A stretch of DNA of 64,000 nucleotides from Holtiella tumoricola (GCF_027857615.1 NZ_JAQIFT010000061.1:62001-126000); one strand, 5' to 3'. Shown: positions 24,317-34,774, numbered from the stretch's first letter. Notes: a model not told the origin generated them from the letters alone. Numbers and translations are program-made.

Positions 24317-25315
24317 CTAGTTTTTCACTCTACTCTGTATTAAGAAATCATAACTATGCTTACTAAGTTCTTTCTTATAGTCTTCCATCATAATTCTGTA
24401 GTCTTTATATTCTGGAGTATATCCAAAATCTTTATGTGCTTTTTCAATACTAAATAGGAATGATGTTCCTGTATTTTTCATTTCTGGTCTATACACAATT
24501 TTAGATTTTTTATCCTGTGTAAATAAGTCTATAATAACTTTTACTTGCTCTTCTAAAGTTACTGTTTGTCCTGATGTCATATTATAAAGGCCCTTAGCAT
24601 TAGATGTTTTTAATGCTTTGTAGATAGCTTGTACAACATCTTTAACATATACAATATCTCTTTCTAAGTAAGCATCTCCCCATATCTCAATATCTTCTCC
24701 ATTAATTGCTTTATCAATAAACGTTTGAATACCTGATTTTTTAAGAACTCCATCAACATAAATACTTCCATGTGGTCCTACTCCATATACCATAGGTAAC
24801 CTAAATATACAACCTTGCATATCGTACTCTTGATTATAATGTTCTATGATATCTCCTGCTGCATTTTTAGATATAACATATACTGCATGATCACCCGTAT
24901 AATTAAAGTCTCTTTTATCCTCTTCTATAATAGCTCTATCTTTTGACCATAAATTCTGCACATCTGCATATGTAGTCGTAGAAATTAGCTTTTTAATATT
25001 ATTTTTTCTACAATATTCTAATGTATTAATCGTACCTTTAATATTTACATCTATATATTGATAAATGTTATAATCCTTAACATTTGCTGGTAATAACCCT
25101 GCTAATAATACTACTCCTGATACATTTTCTGTTGGTAATTTTAGAAAATCCTCAGCATTCTCCATACTTAGCTCAATAAATTGAACATTTCTCCCCTTAT
25201 AATATTCCATAACCTTAGGATTTCTTCCTGTCAGAATAACTTCTTCATGTTCTTCTAATAGTTTTTCTATTAAATAACTTCCAATAAAACCAGATCCACC
25301 TATTACAATAATCAT
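24317..25315 (-). CDS. NAD-dependent epimerase/dehydratase (extended SDR)
   Basis: Nucleotide-sugar-type SDR enzyme of 332 residues. It has the cofactor motif GGSGFIG at 6-12, VLLAGLLP, ISTTTYADVQ, the catalytic YVISK (YxxxK), and the C-terminal substrate part including GLYNMTSGQTVTLEEQV and YRPEMKNTG. It may act on a dTDP- or UDP-sugar to vary C3/C4/C5 stereochemistry or oxidation state. It is followed by the ATP-grasp gene after 10 bases and preceded by the GtrB/ArnC-type transferase. The exact reaction is not assignable. Confidence 0.88.
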   Translation of the reverse strand: MIIVIGGSGFIGSYLIEKLLEEHEEVILTGRNPKVMEYYKGRNVQFIELSMENAEDFLKLPTENVSGVVLLAGLLPANVKDYNIYQYIDVNIKGTINTLEYCRKNNIKKLISTTTYADVQNLWSKDRAIIEEDKRDFNYTGDHAVYVISKNAAGDIIEHYNQEYDMQGCIFRLPMVYGVGPHGSIYVDGVLKKSGIQTFIDKAINGEDIEIWGDAYLERDIVYVKDVVQAIYKALKTSNAKGLYNMTSGQTVTLEEQVKVIIDLFTQDKKSKIVYRPEMKNTGTSFLFSIEKAHKDFGYTPEYKDYRIMMEDYKKELSKHSYDFLIQSRVKN

Positions 25316-25332
25316 TTCTTTTCTCCTCTCAT

Positions 25333-26277
25333 CTAATCTCTATTTAGAGTTTCTTTTATAATATATATTGGTCTATTTTTAACTTCTTCAAATATATTCC
25401 CTATATAAATTCCTAATATTCCTATACTAATCAATATTAAGCCTCCTATCAAATATAGAGATACCATCAAGCTTGTCCATCCTGCTACATCTATATGGAA
25501 AAATAGTTTTCTTACGATTAATATAAAAGCATAGATTACAGCATAAGCAGAAGATATAATGCCTGCTCCAATAGAAATTTTAAGTGGCTTAATGGACTGT
25601 GAAGTAATATGACTTACGGCTAACTTAATACGTTTTTTAAGGCTATACCCTGATTCTCCTGCATAACGTTCTTGATGTGTAATATCTACATACCCTATAT
25701 CAAATCCCATCCACTTAATATACATGGTATATGCCCTACTATGCTCTCTTAACCTTAAATAATTATCGATTACAATTCTTTTACTTACGCTAAAATTAGA
25801 AATAGTAGAATCTGATTGGCTATCTGCGAAGTAATCATAAATTTTATAAAATGTTTTTGATAACAATTTCTTCATCTTATAATCTTGTCGATTAATACGT
25901 CTTCCAAAAACGACGTCATAATTATTTGCTATTAGATGATTATACATCGTCACTATATCTTGTGGCCTATCTTGTAAATCACAATCCATTACGACTATAT
26001 AGTCACCTGTGCTCTGTTCTAGCCCTGCTAGAATTGCGGCCATTTGGCCGTAATTTCTAGCTAAATTAATTCCTTTAATTTTAGTATTTTGAGTGGCTAT
26101 TTGTGTTATTACTTCCCAAGAGTTCTGTGGACATTTATCATTTACTAATATAATTTCATAATCTATATCCATGCTATTTGTAAATGTTTCAACTAATTCC
26201 TGAGTTAATGGTACTATAGCTTCTTTACATCCGTAAACGGGAATAACTACTGATATAATTTTTCTTGTATCTTCCAT
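25333..26277 (-). CDS. Polyprenyl-phosphate glycosyltransferase, GtrB/ArnC type
   Basis: Membrane-associated family 2 transferase that would move a sugar from its nucleotide carrier to undecaprenyl phosphate. The 314 residues have a GT-A domain (ISVVIPVYGCKEAIVPL, IILVNDKCPQNSW, VMDCDLQDRPQDI) and RYAGESGYSLKKRIKLAVSHITSQSIKPL before two C-terminal membrane helices. That order is the signature of GtrB, ArnC and DPM1-like enzymes. It is the natural partner of the SMR pair (flipping) and of the adjacent GT-C protein (transfer outside the cell). A strong AAAGGAGGG ribosome site precedes it. Confidence 0.92.
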   Translation of the reverse strand: MEDTRKIISVVIPVYGCKEAIVPLTQELVETFTNSMDIDYEIILVNDKCPQNSWEVITQIATQNTKIKGINLARNYGQMAAILAGLEQSTGDYIVVMDCDLQDRPQDIVTMYNHLIANNYDVVFGRRINRQDYKMKKLLSKTFYKIYDYFADSQSDSTISNFSVSKRIVIDNYLRLREHSRAYTMYIKWMGFDIGYVDITHQERYAGESGYSLKKRIKLAVSHITSQSIKPLKISIGAGIISSAYAVIYAFILIVRKLFFHIDVAGWTSLMVSLYLIGGLILISIGILGIYIGNIFEEVKNRPIYIIKETLNRD

Positions 26278-26289
26278 AACTACCCTCCT

Positions 26290-28443
26290 TTATTGAGTTA
26301 TTACTACCAAAGTATAATTTATGTCATCAATCTCTGTTGTTTGATATTCTTCTTGAATATGTCTAACATACTCTACATATTGTGGGTACTTAGTATCTTC
26401 TTTATCTATAATAAATCCTGTTATATCCCCCCACTCAATGAATGTAATAAAGTCCTCATAAGTATTTAATACATTTGGATTTCCTATATGACCTGATGCT
26501 AAATTATTTAATACTTCTACTCTACTATCTAGCCTATGCAAAATATTTTCATCCCCATTAGCTACAACTCTAATATTCTTGTCCTTTAAATATTCATTAA
26601 TCTCATTTATTCCTTTACTTGTAAAAAGAGACTCATTCATCTGGATAGATTCAAAATTATTTTTAAATAAATTAAAATCGAATTTTCTAGTCCCCCACTG
26701 CCAAGACCAATGGCTTACAAACATAATCCCAAACTGCAATAGTATAAATAAAAATGCGCTTCCTTTAATAATATATTTAATACCTTTTACATTCGCTGAA
26801 TTAAATATATAGAATATTATTATGATTAGGTTAACCAGTTGAATAATAAAATAGTTTCCATCAGGTATAGGCATAGTAATAAGATAGTATAATCCACTTA
26901 CAAATAGCATACTATTAAGAGCTAAAATACGTTTCACTGTACTATCCACGTTAAAGTTTTTCCTAAATAATACTAATATAATTAGGTAGAAAACATATCC
27001 ATTTCCAATCCATGTCATAATAACATGCCCTAAATCTTTTGGATTAAAAAGAGCTTGATAAATTCTATCAAAGATTTGGGCTAAAGTAATCGTTTTTACT
27101 CCAATTAGTCCCATCTCATCACTTCCATAAAACGGGTAATTACCACTAAATCCAATAATCTCCCAGATATTAGCTCCAGTTTTATACGTAGGGTATCCTG
27201 TCAATAAATATGTTCTATAAATAACACCTAACACTACTAGTACAATCATCGTAAATAGTATAACTAATCCCTTATTGACATTTACTTTATTTAATATAAT
27301 TTTTTTCTTCATGTACATTACTAATACAATTATTATAAAAGTAAATACTAATATTGTAGTATATAATAGACTTGTTGGTTTACCTCCATATGATAATCCC
27401 GCTATTCCAATTGCAAGTATCATAGTTCTTAAATCTTTATTTTTTAGGTATTCATATAAAAGATTATGTGCTGATAAAATCAAAAAGCATGTAAAAATAT
27501 CTGTTTTAGCTGTAGGTCCCATTCCAATAATAGCTGGTATAGAAAAAATACTTGCTAATGCAATTAATGTTATTTTTTTCTCCATTCCTAAGCTTCTCAT
27601 AAAACTATATGTCAAAAGGATTAGCATTCCTAAAACAAAAATATTAAAACTATATATAAAACTATAATCTGAAAATCCACTAATAGGAGCATAAAATAGC
27701 TCCATTAGCTTAGGATAATAATAAACAAAGCTTACTAAACCTAAATTATCATAAAAAGAATTATCTCCAAATAATACATGGCTAGGTCTTAATCCATACC
27801 ATATTGAATCATAATCTATACCCCTATTTGATTTCGCAAATTGTACTAATATTAATCCAACTATAAAACTAAATAATATATTAATAATTAGTTCTTTTTC
27901 ATCTTTGATATAGTTATTAATATCAATAATAATTAATTGTATATTATGATTTATAACTAGAGCTATTCCTGTTAAAACTAACACTAATACTGCTAAATCA
28001 GATATTGTTCCTATACCTAATAATGACATTATAATCATGCAAAGACTTACTGTAATAATACCTATTATAAAATCTAAAATATGATTATTTAATGGGGCAT
28101 TTATTTTTAATTTATCTTTTGTAATATGTCCAATATGCTTAACTCCTTCTAAATATAGATAAGTTATAATAACCGGTATAATAACCCCATTTAACATTAA
28201 ATAAATAGCTATGGTTATCCAAAATAGCACTACTTTATACTTTCTTTGTATAAATTTTAATATTATTGTTAATAAACCTATAATGATACATACTTCAATC
28301 AAACCTTGCCATGATTCTGGTTGTTGTATATGCCATCTATATACTCCTAAAAGTATATTTTTTATAGGAAATAAAATAAATGGTAACAATAATATAGTGA
28401 TAATAGCATATTTTAATTTATTCGCTTTACTAGAACACTCCAT
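26290..28443 (-). CDS. Large multi-pass membrane protein, putative GT-C glycosyltransferase
   Basis: The 717 residues contain about a dozen or more hydrophobic helices and a soluble C-terminal domain of about 110 residues. The first large loop after helix 6 has acidic residues (SNRGIDYDSIWYGLRP) where GT-C enzymes carry their catalytic Asp/Glu. The overall plan fits ArnT/PMT/GtrC-like enzymes that take sugar from polyprenyl phosphate on the outer face. It lies directly upstream of, and is spaced 12 bases from, the GtrB/ArnC-type gene. The specific family and acceptor are not identified; a polymerase or flippase is less likely. Confidence 0.75.
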   Translation of the reverse strand: MECSSKANKLKYAIITILLLPFILFPIKNILLGVYRWHIQQPESWQGLIEVCIIIGLLTIILKFIQRKYKVVLFWITIAIYLMLNGVIIPVIITYLYLEGVKHIGHITKDKLKINAPLNNHILDFIIGIITVSLCMIIMSLLGIGTISDLAVLVLVLTGIALVINHNIQLIIIDINNYIKDEKELIINILFSFIVGLILVQFAKSNRGIDYDSIWYGLRPSHVLFGDNSFYDNLGLVSFVYYYPKLMELFYAPISGFSDYSFIYSFNIFVLGMLILLTYSFMRSLGMEKKITLIALASIFSIPAIIGMGPTAKTDIFTCFLILSAHNLLYEYLKNKDLRTMILAIGIAGLSYGGKPTSLLYTTILVFTFIIIVLVMYMKKKIILNKVNVNKGLVILFTMIVLVVLGVIYRTYLLTGYPTYKTGANIWEIIGFSGNYPFYGSDEMGLIGVKTITLAQIFDRIYQALFNPKDLGHVIMTWIGNGYVFYLIILVLFRKNFNVDSTVKRILALNSMLFVSGLYYLITMPIPDGNYFIIQLVNLIIIIFYIFNSANVKGIKYIIKGSAFLFILLQFGIMFVSHWSWQWGTRKFDFNLFKNNFESIQMNESLFTSKGINEINEYLKDKNIRVVANGDENILHRLDSRVEVLNNLASGHIGNPNVLNTYEDFITFIEWGDITGFIIDKEDTKYPQYVEYVRHIQEEYQTTEIDDINYTLVVITQ

Positions 28444-28454
28444 AAGTACTCCTT

Positions 28455-29540
28455 TTAATTACATAATTTAAATACTACTTCCAAATATTTTTCAACTCTT
28501 TTATCCCAATTATTTTGTTCTATATAGCATTTATTTAAGGAAGTTATATTTTGAATATTTTTTGTTCGTATATCATGCATTTGTGCTTCAAATTCTTTTA
28601 AATCTTCATAAAAGTAAATAGTTTCATCATCTTCATGTTTAATCATTTCTTTCCATCTACTACATAGCACATATTTATTTAAAGATTTATATTCATAAAT
28701 TTTCACAGGGTCTACTGCATCTATTAACTCCCCACTCTTAAAAGGAATTATTAAAATTTCCGCTTGTTCAATAATACTAACTATGTATTTATGTTCAATT
28801 GGTGGTAATAGATAAATATTAGATGGTAATACTTTTAGCTCATTTTCTTTAGGTCCAATCAAATATATATTCTCATCTTTATTAGCAATAGCATATTTGA
28901 TTAATAGATCTATATCTAACCATTTACCTATTGTACCAATATAAACTATATTTTTTTTCTTTAGTATCCATTCTTCAGGTATTACTTTATACTTTCTTTC
29001 CACTAAATCTCTTGCTACTGCATTGCAAATAACTGTTATTTTATTTTCCTCTATACCGTATTGATTTATCATTTTATCTTTTAAGTAGAAAGAGCTTACT
29101 ATAATATTGTCTACTTTTTTACATATCTCATTTTCTAATTCTATTATCTTATTTCTATATTCTTTTTCATAGAAATAAGGAATATTATCCATGCAATCAT
29201 ATATGATTCTAGGATTATATTCTAATGTTTTTTTTAAATATTGATATTGAATTGGATGAGTAATAATAATAACATCATAAGGCTTATCAATAATATTCTG
29301 TATATAGCATCTATTAATAGTTTCAATTAATGATATCTTAGATGCTAGAGGAATTACATATTTATCATTAACAAATACGTTTTTATTAGCTTCAGGAAAT
29401 TTATCAATTTTTTGCTTAAAGAAAGGAGTTAAAGAAATATACTCTACTTCTATACCTTCATCTGCTAGGCCTTCTGCTATAAAATGTGGCCTTTGCTTAA
29501 TCCATTTCCAATTCACAGTTGAAAAATATAAAATTTTCAT
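28455..29540 (-). CDS. Family 1/4 glycosyltransferase, TuaH-like
   Basis: Probable cytoplasmic GT-B sugar transferase of 361 residues. The N-terminus (KILYFSTVNWKWIKQRPHF) is typical of teichuronic-acid TuaH-like enzymes. The C-terminal donor domain shows NIVYIGTIGKWLD, IYLIGPKENE and the acidic-region equivalent IIPFKSGELIDAVDPVKIYEYKSLNKYV. It overlaps functionally with the GT-B domain inside the next gene's fusion protein, which has the same QRP and PVKFYEYLSAGK motifs, so the two are probably related by duplication. It is co-transcribed with its neighbours. Confidence 0.86.
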   Translation of the reverse strand: MKILYFSTVNWKWIKQRPHFIAEGLADEGIEVEYISLTPFFKQKIDKFPEANKNVFVNDKYVIPLASKISLIETINRCYIQNIIDKPYDVIIITHPIQYQYLKKTLEYNPRIIYDCMDNIPYFYEKEYRNKIIELENEICKKVDNIIVSSFYLKDKMINQYGIEENKITVICNAVARDLVERKYKVIPEEWILKKKNIVYIGTIGKWLDIDLLIKYAIANKDENIYLIGPKENELKVLPSNIYLLPPIEHKYIVSIIEQAEILIIPFKSGELIDAVDPVKIYEYKSLNKYVLCSRWKEMIKHEDDETIYFYEDLKEFEAQMHDIRTKNIQNITSLNKCYIEQNNWDKRVEKYLEVVFKLCN

Positions 29541-29561
29541 ATCCCTTAACTCCTATTCATT

Positions 29562-32500
29562 CTATATATTTACACCTTCTCGATATTTATGCGGTGTCCA
29601 TACAACATTCCATTTTCCTTCAAAATAATTCTTATTATGATTGAAAATTTCTTGATATCTTTTATCTTCTAGCTTCTTAAAAGATGCATTTCCAAAATGA
29701 TGAATAAAAGTATCTTCTACACAAACTACCTCATATCCTTTTTGAGTGATAGCCATAGAATAATCATCATCTTCAAACATGCCTACTTTATAATTTTCAT
29801 CTAATAGCCCTACTTCTTCCATCAAATCACGTTTTATTGCCACACAAAACATAGCTAATACCTTTATATCTTGATAGATTTCATTTTGATGTTGGGTAGT
29901 ATATTGAATTGCAAACTTATCCATCGTTTCTGTAGTTTTATATCCTATGTTGATTTGTGATTCATTACCGATACTATTAGTTACAGGTCCTACCATTCCT
30001 ATTTTCTCTTTATCTAAATGTTTAATTAAGCTTGTAACCCATCCTCTAGTCACAAGTGTATCATTATTTAATAAAATGATATAATCTCCATGACTTGCTC
30101 TAATTCCTATATTATTTCCGCCTGCAAATCCTGAATTATTATCATTTAATATTACTTTTACAACTTCTTGTTCTCTTTCTAATTGTTTTAAATAGTTTGG
30201 CGTATCATCTTTTGAGTCATTATCTACAATAATAACCTCATAATTCGGATAAGCTGTTTTATTTAATAAACTTTCCATACATTGTTTTGTATAATGTAAA
30301 TTATTATAAGTAACTAATATAATGCTAACTAGTGGATGTATTTGTTTTAACTCATCCTCTAAAACTTCACAACGTGCTTGCCAATCATGTGTTTTTGCAA
30401 ACTCTCTTAGTTCTTCTGGCGATTTTAATGTATCGCGTTCTTCTACACACATTTCAACATATCTTAAAAATGTTTCATTTTCATTCGCTAAGTATACATA
30501 TTCATCTTTGAATGGTTCAAGTTCAGGAATCTCTGTAGCTACAATTTTCTTTCCTGCACTTAGATATTCATAAAACTTAACAGGATTAGTTGCTTTAATT
30601 AAATCTATATCTGATTGGAAAGGAATTAAGCATACATCATATTCCTTTAGATATTTAGGTAATGATTTATAATCTTTTTCTCCTAAAAATTTAACATTTT
30701 TGTACTGCTTCAGAATTTCAGCTTCATTACTACTTACATGTCCTATTAATTCTATATCATAATCAGGTTTATTTTTTGCAATATAAGCTATTTTTTCAAC
30801 ATCAAACCATTCCGCAATTGCACCATAATATCCTATCTTAGGCCTATTATCAGTCGCTCTATTTTTTCTATAAGCCTTATTAAAGAATTCAAATTCAGTA
30901 CCGTTTCTAATAATGGTTACATTATTGCTATATTGAGAAGCTTTTTCTTGAAGAAATAATGAAGTAGCAATAGTTAAATCACTTATTTTAAGTAATCTTT
31001 TTGTATGAACTAAAAGTGCACTATTATTTGTTTCTTCAAATCCTGTATAATCATCTATATAATCAAATGCTATTTTAAATCCATATATTTCTTTCATATA
31101 TCTAGCTACAGGTTCCCAAGTTGGATACTCTACAATAATATTGGCTTCTCTAATATTATATCGGTCCATTATATATCTAATTTCTTTTTTATAGCTCTCA
31201 TTAGTCAATTGCTCAAATTCTATATCGTATATTCTTTCTCCATACGAATTTCCTAATGTAACTTCAAATAAATTGCTATCAATGTTTTTAACCTTTACAT
31301 CTGGAGATATATAATTTGCATTAAAATAAAATACACGATGGCCTAGCTTCGCTAAATTTTTAGCTAAATGCTGCGGTCTTTGGAATCTAAAATCCCAATC
31401 GATAACTGACAGCAAGATGATATCTTGCTTAGTATATGATTGATTTACTACTTGCTCTTCACACATAGTAATACATGAAGGCTGTACCACTTGTTCATTT
31501 ATATCTTCTATAATATTTTTACACTCTACTACTTTATTATCTATTGAATTAGCCTGCTCATTAGTAACCATTTCTAAGTTTTTTTGTAATCTTTTCTTTT
31601 TAGCTACTCCATGTATCCATTTAGTTAGTGGAAATTTATCTCTAATTCGATAATATTTTAAACCTACTCTCCATAAGTGTGAATCATAAATTTCTTTTAA
31701 GGTTTCTTCATAATTCTTTATTTGAGCTTTAGTAAAATTAATTTTTTCTTCTTTATCTTGACAACTTACAACTAGCTTTTGTATCTCATCATTTTTCAGA
31801 CTAAGTTGATTAATGTTATGATTATTTACTTCTTTTAATTGCTCTATTTCTTTTTGTAAATAATCTAATTGATTTTCTTGTTCCTTTTTTTGCTGTAATC
31901 GTACTTCATCTGCTTCTGCCAACTGCTCTAATATTCTTTTTAATTCATTATCTTTTTCTAATACCTCTAGTTCTTTTTGCTTTAATTGCTTGTCCATATA
32001 TTCATTAAGCTCTTTTATCTCATGTTTATATCCATTTACTTTACTTATTAAATCAAATTTATCAGTTTTGTATTTGATTTCATCTACATTTCCTGTATCA
32101 ATTTCAAGAGATTGTTCTGATCCTTCCATATCAACTACATACATTTTTAAGTAGAGTTGCTCAGTAGGCAATAATCCATTTTTATTCATCTCATTTAAAT
32201 ATTGTATATATTCTTTACTTTTATTTCCTACCGAAAATAGATAATTTGTTAGCTCTTTTGCCAAATATTGTGTATGTATAACTTTCATACCTACACTATT
32301 TATAATACATTCATAATTATCTCTTAGATACTCATAATCATATTCCCATTCCTCATGAGCCATTTTATGATATCTAAATAACAAATATGGTAATGATTGA
32401 ACATTAGGTACTAAAAATATAAAATATTTTGCACCTATTGTTTTAATCTGTTTTAATAATACCTTGAGTTCTTTCTCATCAAAATGTTCCAATACTCCGC

Positions 32501-33473
32501 TATTCCATATTACATCTTGCGTTTCTATATCTTTTAATTTAAAGAAATCTTGCTCGTAATAAGTCGCTTCAATATTATATTTTTCACATACTTGTTTAGA
32601 TTTTTCTATTGCTACCGGACTAAAATCTAATAAAGAAATATTATATCCTTTTTCACCTAGCATAGCGGAAATATGTCCACTACCACATCCTAATTCAAGA
32701 AGCTTACTTCCACTATCGATACCTAATTTATCTAAAACATCAGTCATTTTATTAGCAATTTCAATATCTGAATTTGTAATCTCTGTAATATAGCCTTCAG
32801 CAACACGGTCCCAAATTCTAACTTTATCATTATTTGTTTTATCCTTCATAACCGTATTCAATGACTCCTTTTCCTTATTCTTATAAATCACAAGTATTTG
32901 TTTTCCTTCCCAATATCTAGAAGCATATTGTCTACAATCAATAATCTCACTTGCTACAAGATCAAAATCACCTATTTTTTTTGGAAAACTCTCTTTTTCA
33001 AAAGTAAATAAGTGACTCTCACATCTTGTATATTCTTCAAATGGCACCATACATATAAAATATCTTTTACATTTTGCTAATATTCCCTCTATCATACTTA
33101 TTGGATTTTCAAAATGTTCTAGAGTATTAGATGTAAATATAATATCAAATGAATCTATATCATTAATACTTCCTTCTAAAAATTCTAGTTCCTTATAAAT
33201 GCTTTTTGCTTTTTTTATAGCTTCACTTGAATAATCAATACCTGTGATCCTTGATTCTGTAAATGCTTGTTTTAGTATATTTGTTCCTTGTCCTAAGGCA
33301 CATCCAAAATCACAAATACTGTATTTGTTTTCTATAATGTCCTTCTTTATAAATGTAGAGATGTGTTCCAATGCTATATTAACAAAAAAGGTAGTCTGTT
33401 CTTTTCCGCTATTTTCTTCCCACTGCTCTTGAAAATATTCATTCCACCATCCTAAACTATTTATTTCATTCAT
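29562..33473 (-). CDS. Four-module methyltransferase-glycosyltransferase fusion
   Basis: A 1303-residue multifunctional enzyme for surface glycan assembly. Two class I SAM methyltransferase domains come first: CDFGCALGQG at 54-63 and LLELGCGSGH at 258-267. A Lys/Glu/Gln-rich coiled coil spans about 480-600. A GT-B domain (about 683-1040) has IDWDFRFQRPQHLAKNL, IGYYGAIAEWFDVEK and ATNPVKFYEYLSAGK. A C-terminal GT-A domain (about 1050-1290) has VSIILVTYNN, IIVDNDSKDD, LLNNDTLVT and MFEDDDYSM. No membrane helix is evident. One chain could add sugars, methylate them or cap the chain, with the coiled coil as a length ruler or oligomer, as in WbdD-like systems. Substrates unknown. Confidence 0.9.
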   Translation of the reverse strand: MNEINSLGWWNEYFQEQWEENSGKEQTTFFVNIALEHISTFIKKDIIENKYSICDFGCALGQGTNILKQAFTESRITGIDYSSEAIKKAKSIYKELEFLEGSINDIDSFDIIFTSNTLEHFENPISMIEGILAKCKRYFICMVPFEEYTRCESHLFTFEKESFPKKIGDFDLVASEIIDCRQYASRYWEGKQILVIYKNKEKESLNTVMKDKTNNDKVRIWDRVAEGYITEITNSDIEIANKMTDVLDKLGIDSGSKLLELGCGSGHISAMLGEKGYNISLLDFSPVAIEKSKQVCEKYNIEATYYEQDFFKLKDIETQDVIWNSGVLEHFDEKELKVLLKQIKTIGAKYFIFLVPNVQSLPYLLFRYHKMAHEEWEYDYEYLRDNYECIINSVGMKVIHTQYLAKELTNYLFSVGNKSKEYIQYLNEMNKNGLLPTEQLYLKMYVVDMEGSEQSLEIDTGNVDEIKYKTDKFDLISKVNGYKHEIKELNEYMDKQLKQKELEVLEKDNELKRILEQLAEADEVRLQQKKEQENQLDYLQKEIEQLKEVNNHNINQLSLKNDEIQKLVVSCQDKEEKINFTKAQIKNYEETLKEIYDSHLWRVGLKYYRIRDKFPLTKWIHGVAKKKRLQKNLEMVTNEQANSIDNKVVECKNIIEDINEQVVQPSCITMCEEQVVNQSYTKQDIILLSVIDWDFRFQRPQHLAKNLAKLGHRVFYFNANYISPDVKVKNIDSNLFEVTLGNSYGERIYDIEFEQLTNESYKKEIRYIMDRYNIREANIIVEYPTWEPVARYMKEIYGFKIAFDYIDDYTGFEETNNSALLVHTKRLLKISDLTIATSLFLQEKASQYSNNVTIIRNGTEFEFFNKAYRKNRATDNRPKIGYYGAIAEWFDVEKIAYIAKNKPDYDIELIGHVSSNEAEILKQYKNVKFLGEKDYKSLPKYLKEYDVCLIPFQSDIDLIKATNPVKFYEYLSAGKKIVATEIPELEPFKDEYVYLANENETFLRYVEMCVEERDTLKSPEELREFAKTHDWQARCEVLEDELKQIHPLVSIILVTYNNLHYTKQCMESLLNKTAYPNYEVIIVDNDSKDDTPNYLKQLEREQEVVKVILNDNNSGFAGGNNIGIRASHGDYIILLNNDTLVTRGWVTSLIKHLDKEKIGMVGPVTNSIGNESQINIGYKTTETMDKFAIQYTTQHQNEIYQDIKVLAMFCVAIKRDLMEEVGLLDENYKVGMFEDDDYSMAITQKGYEVVCVEDTFIHHFGNASFKKLEDKRYQEIFNHNKNYFEGKWNVVWTPHKYREGVNI

Positions 33474-33502
33474 AAGTCTTCCTTTCTTGATATTCCCTCA
33501 AA

Positions 33503-34774
33503 TTAATTAGGTCTTTTTTCTACCTGTACATTAAACGGTACATTAAGCATACCATATAAACATTTATCTCCTATTACTTTAAAATGATATGCACCATCAA
33601 CATGATCTAAATAAGTCGGAATAGCTTGCTCCCTGCTCTCGCAACTGGCAACAATATAATATTCACCTTGAATAAAATAGTTTTTAAGTTTAAATACTAT
33701 ACAATACCTTCCTGCACGATTTAACTTAATTTTATCTCTAAAAGTATCAATTACTATTAAATCCTGACCTTTATTATTTTTAATTGCTACTGCAATGCCT
33801 AGTTCATGTTTTTGGATTTCTTCCTGTCTTACTTCACAAATTACCTTTATACAAAATTCTTCTTTTAATTCTATGTGTTCCACAATTTCTTGTGATGTAT
33901 TGTATATCATTACATGTTTTATGATATTAGGATATTCTCCCCATCTATTTATAGGTTTTAATTCTGGGTAAAGTTCTATACCTGTTGCTTCTGTTACTTC
34001 TATTTCCTCATTTACTATATTAGTATTATTTTCATTATGACTACTATTAGTAAATGCTAAGTAATGAGAAGTAACAGGCTTTACGTCTCCAATCTCTTGG
34101 ATAACCCCTTTCTCAATCCATATACATCTATCACAAAACTTTCTTACTGAATCTACATCATGTGTTACAAGTAAAATGGTTGCCCCTGTTTTTTTCATAT
34201 CTTCAATTTTAGCATAGCACTTTGCTTGGAATCGATAATCTCCCACTGATAAGGCCTCATCAACTATTAAAACTTCTGGCTCAACATTTATTGCCACTGC
34301 AAAAGCAAGTCTAACAAACATTCCACTTGAATACGTTTTTACAGGTTGATTAATGAAGTCTCCAATATCTGCAAAATCAACTATATCTGCTATTTTTTTA
34401 TCCATAGCACCTTTTGTATAACCCATCATAGTACCATTCAAATAAATATTTTCTATTCCTGTATATTCTGGATTAAAGCCTGCTCCTAATTCTAATAAAG
34501 CTGAGATTTTTCCATTTACCTCTACACTTCCTTGTGTAGGATTTAATACACCTGTAATGATTTTTAATAATGTAGATTTACCCGAACCATTTGTACCTAT
34601 TATTCCTACTGTTTCTCCCTTATTAACTCTAAACTCTATATTTTTTAAAGCGAAATGCTCCTTATGATAAAGCTTTTTAGCAAGGTTTAATGATTCTTTT
34701 AATCGGTCTATTGGATTTTCATATAATTTATATACTTTATTCAAATTCTCAACTTTAATCATTATATTAGTCAT
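33503..34774 (-). CDS. wzt: ABC exporter ATPase for polysaccharide, Wzt/TagH type with C-terminal sugar-binding domain
   Basis: Nucleotide-binding subunit that powers export of a lipid-linked polysaccharide. The 423 residues include Walker A GTNGSGKST (60-68), LLELGAGFNPEYTG, signature YSSGM (148-152) and Walker B VLIVDEALSVGD (168-179). A further 170 residues after the ATPase form a strand-rich domain like the Wzt C-terminal domain, which recognises the modified end of the polymer. Presence of this domain fits the methyltransferase fusion encoded next: a methylated or otherwise capped terminus could be the export signal. It is followed by the permease partner 14 bases upstream in the operon. 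Confidence 0.92.
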   Translation of the reverse strand: MTNIMIKVENLNKVYKLYENPIDRLKESLNLAKKLYHKEHFALKNIEFRVNKGETVGIIGTNGSGKSTLLKIITGVLNPTQGSVEVNGKISALLELGAGFNPEYTGIENIYLNGTMMGYTKGAMDKKIADIVDFADIGDFINQPVKTYSSGMFVRLAFAVAINVEPEVLIVDEALSVGDYRFQAKCYAKIEDMKKTGATILLVTHDVDSVRKFCDRCIWIEKGVIQEIGDVKPVTSHYLAFTNSSHNENNTNIVNEEIEVTEATGIELYPELKPINRWGEYPNIIKHVMIYNTSQEIVEHIELKEEFCIKVICEVRQEEIQKHELGIAVAIKNNKGQDLIVIDTFRDKIKLNRAGRYCIVFKLKNYFIQGEYYIVASCESREQAIPTYLDHVDGAYHFKVIGDKCLYGMLNVPFNVQVEKRPN

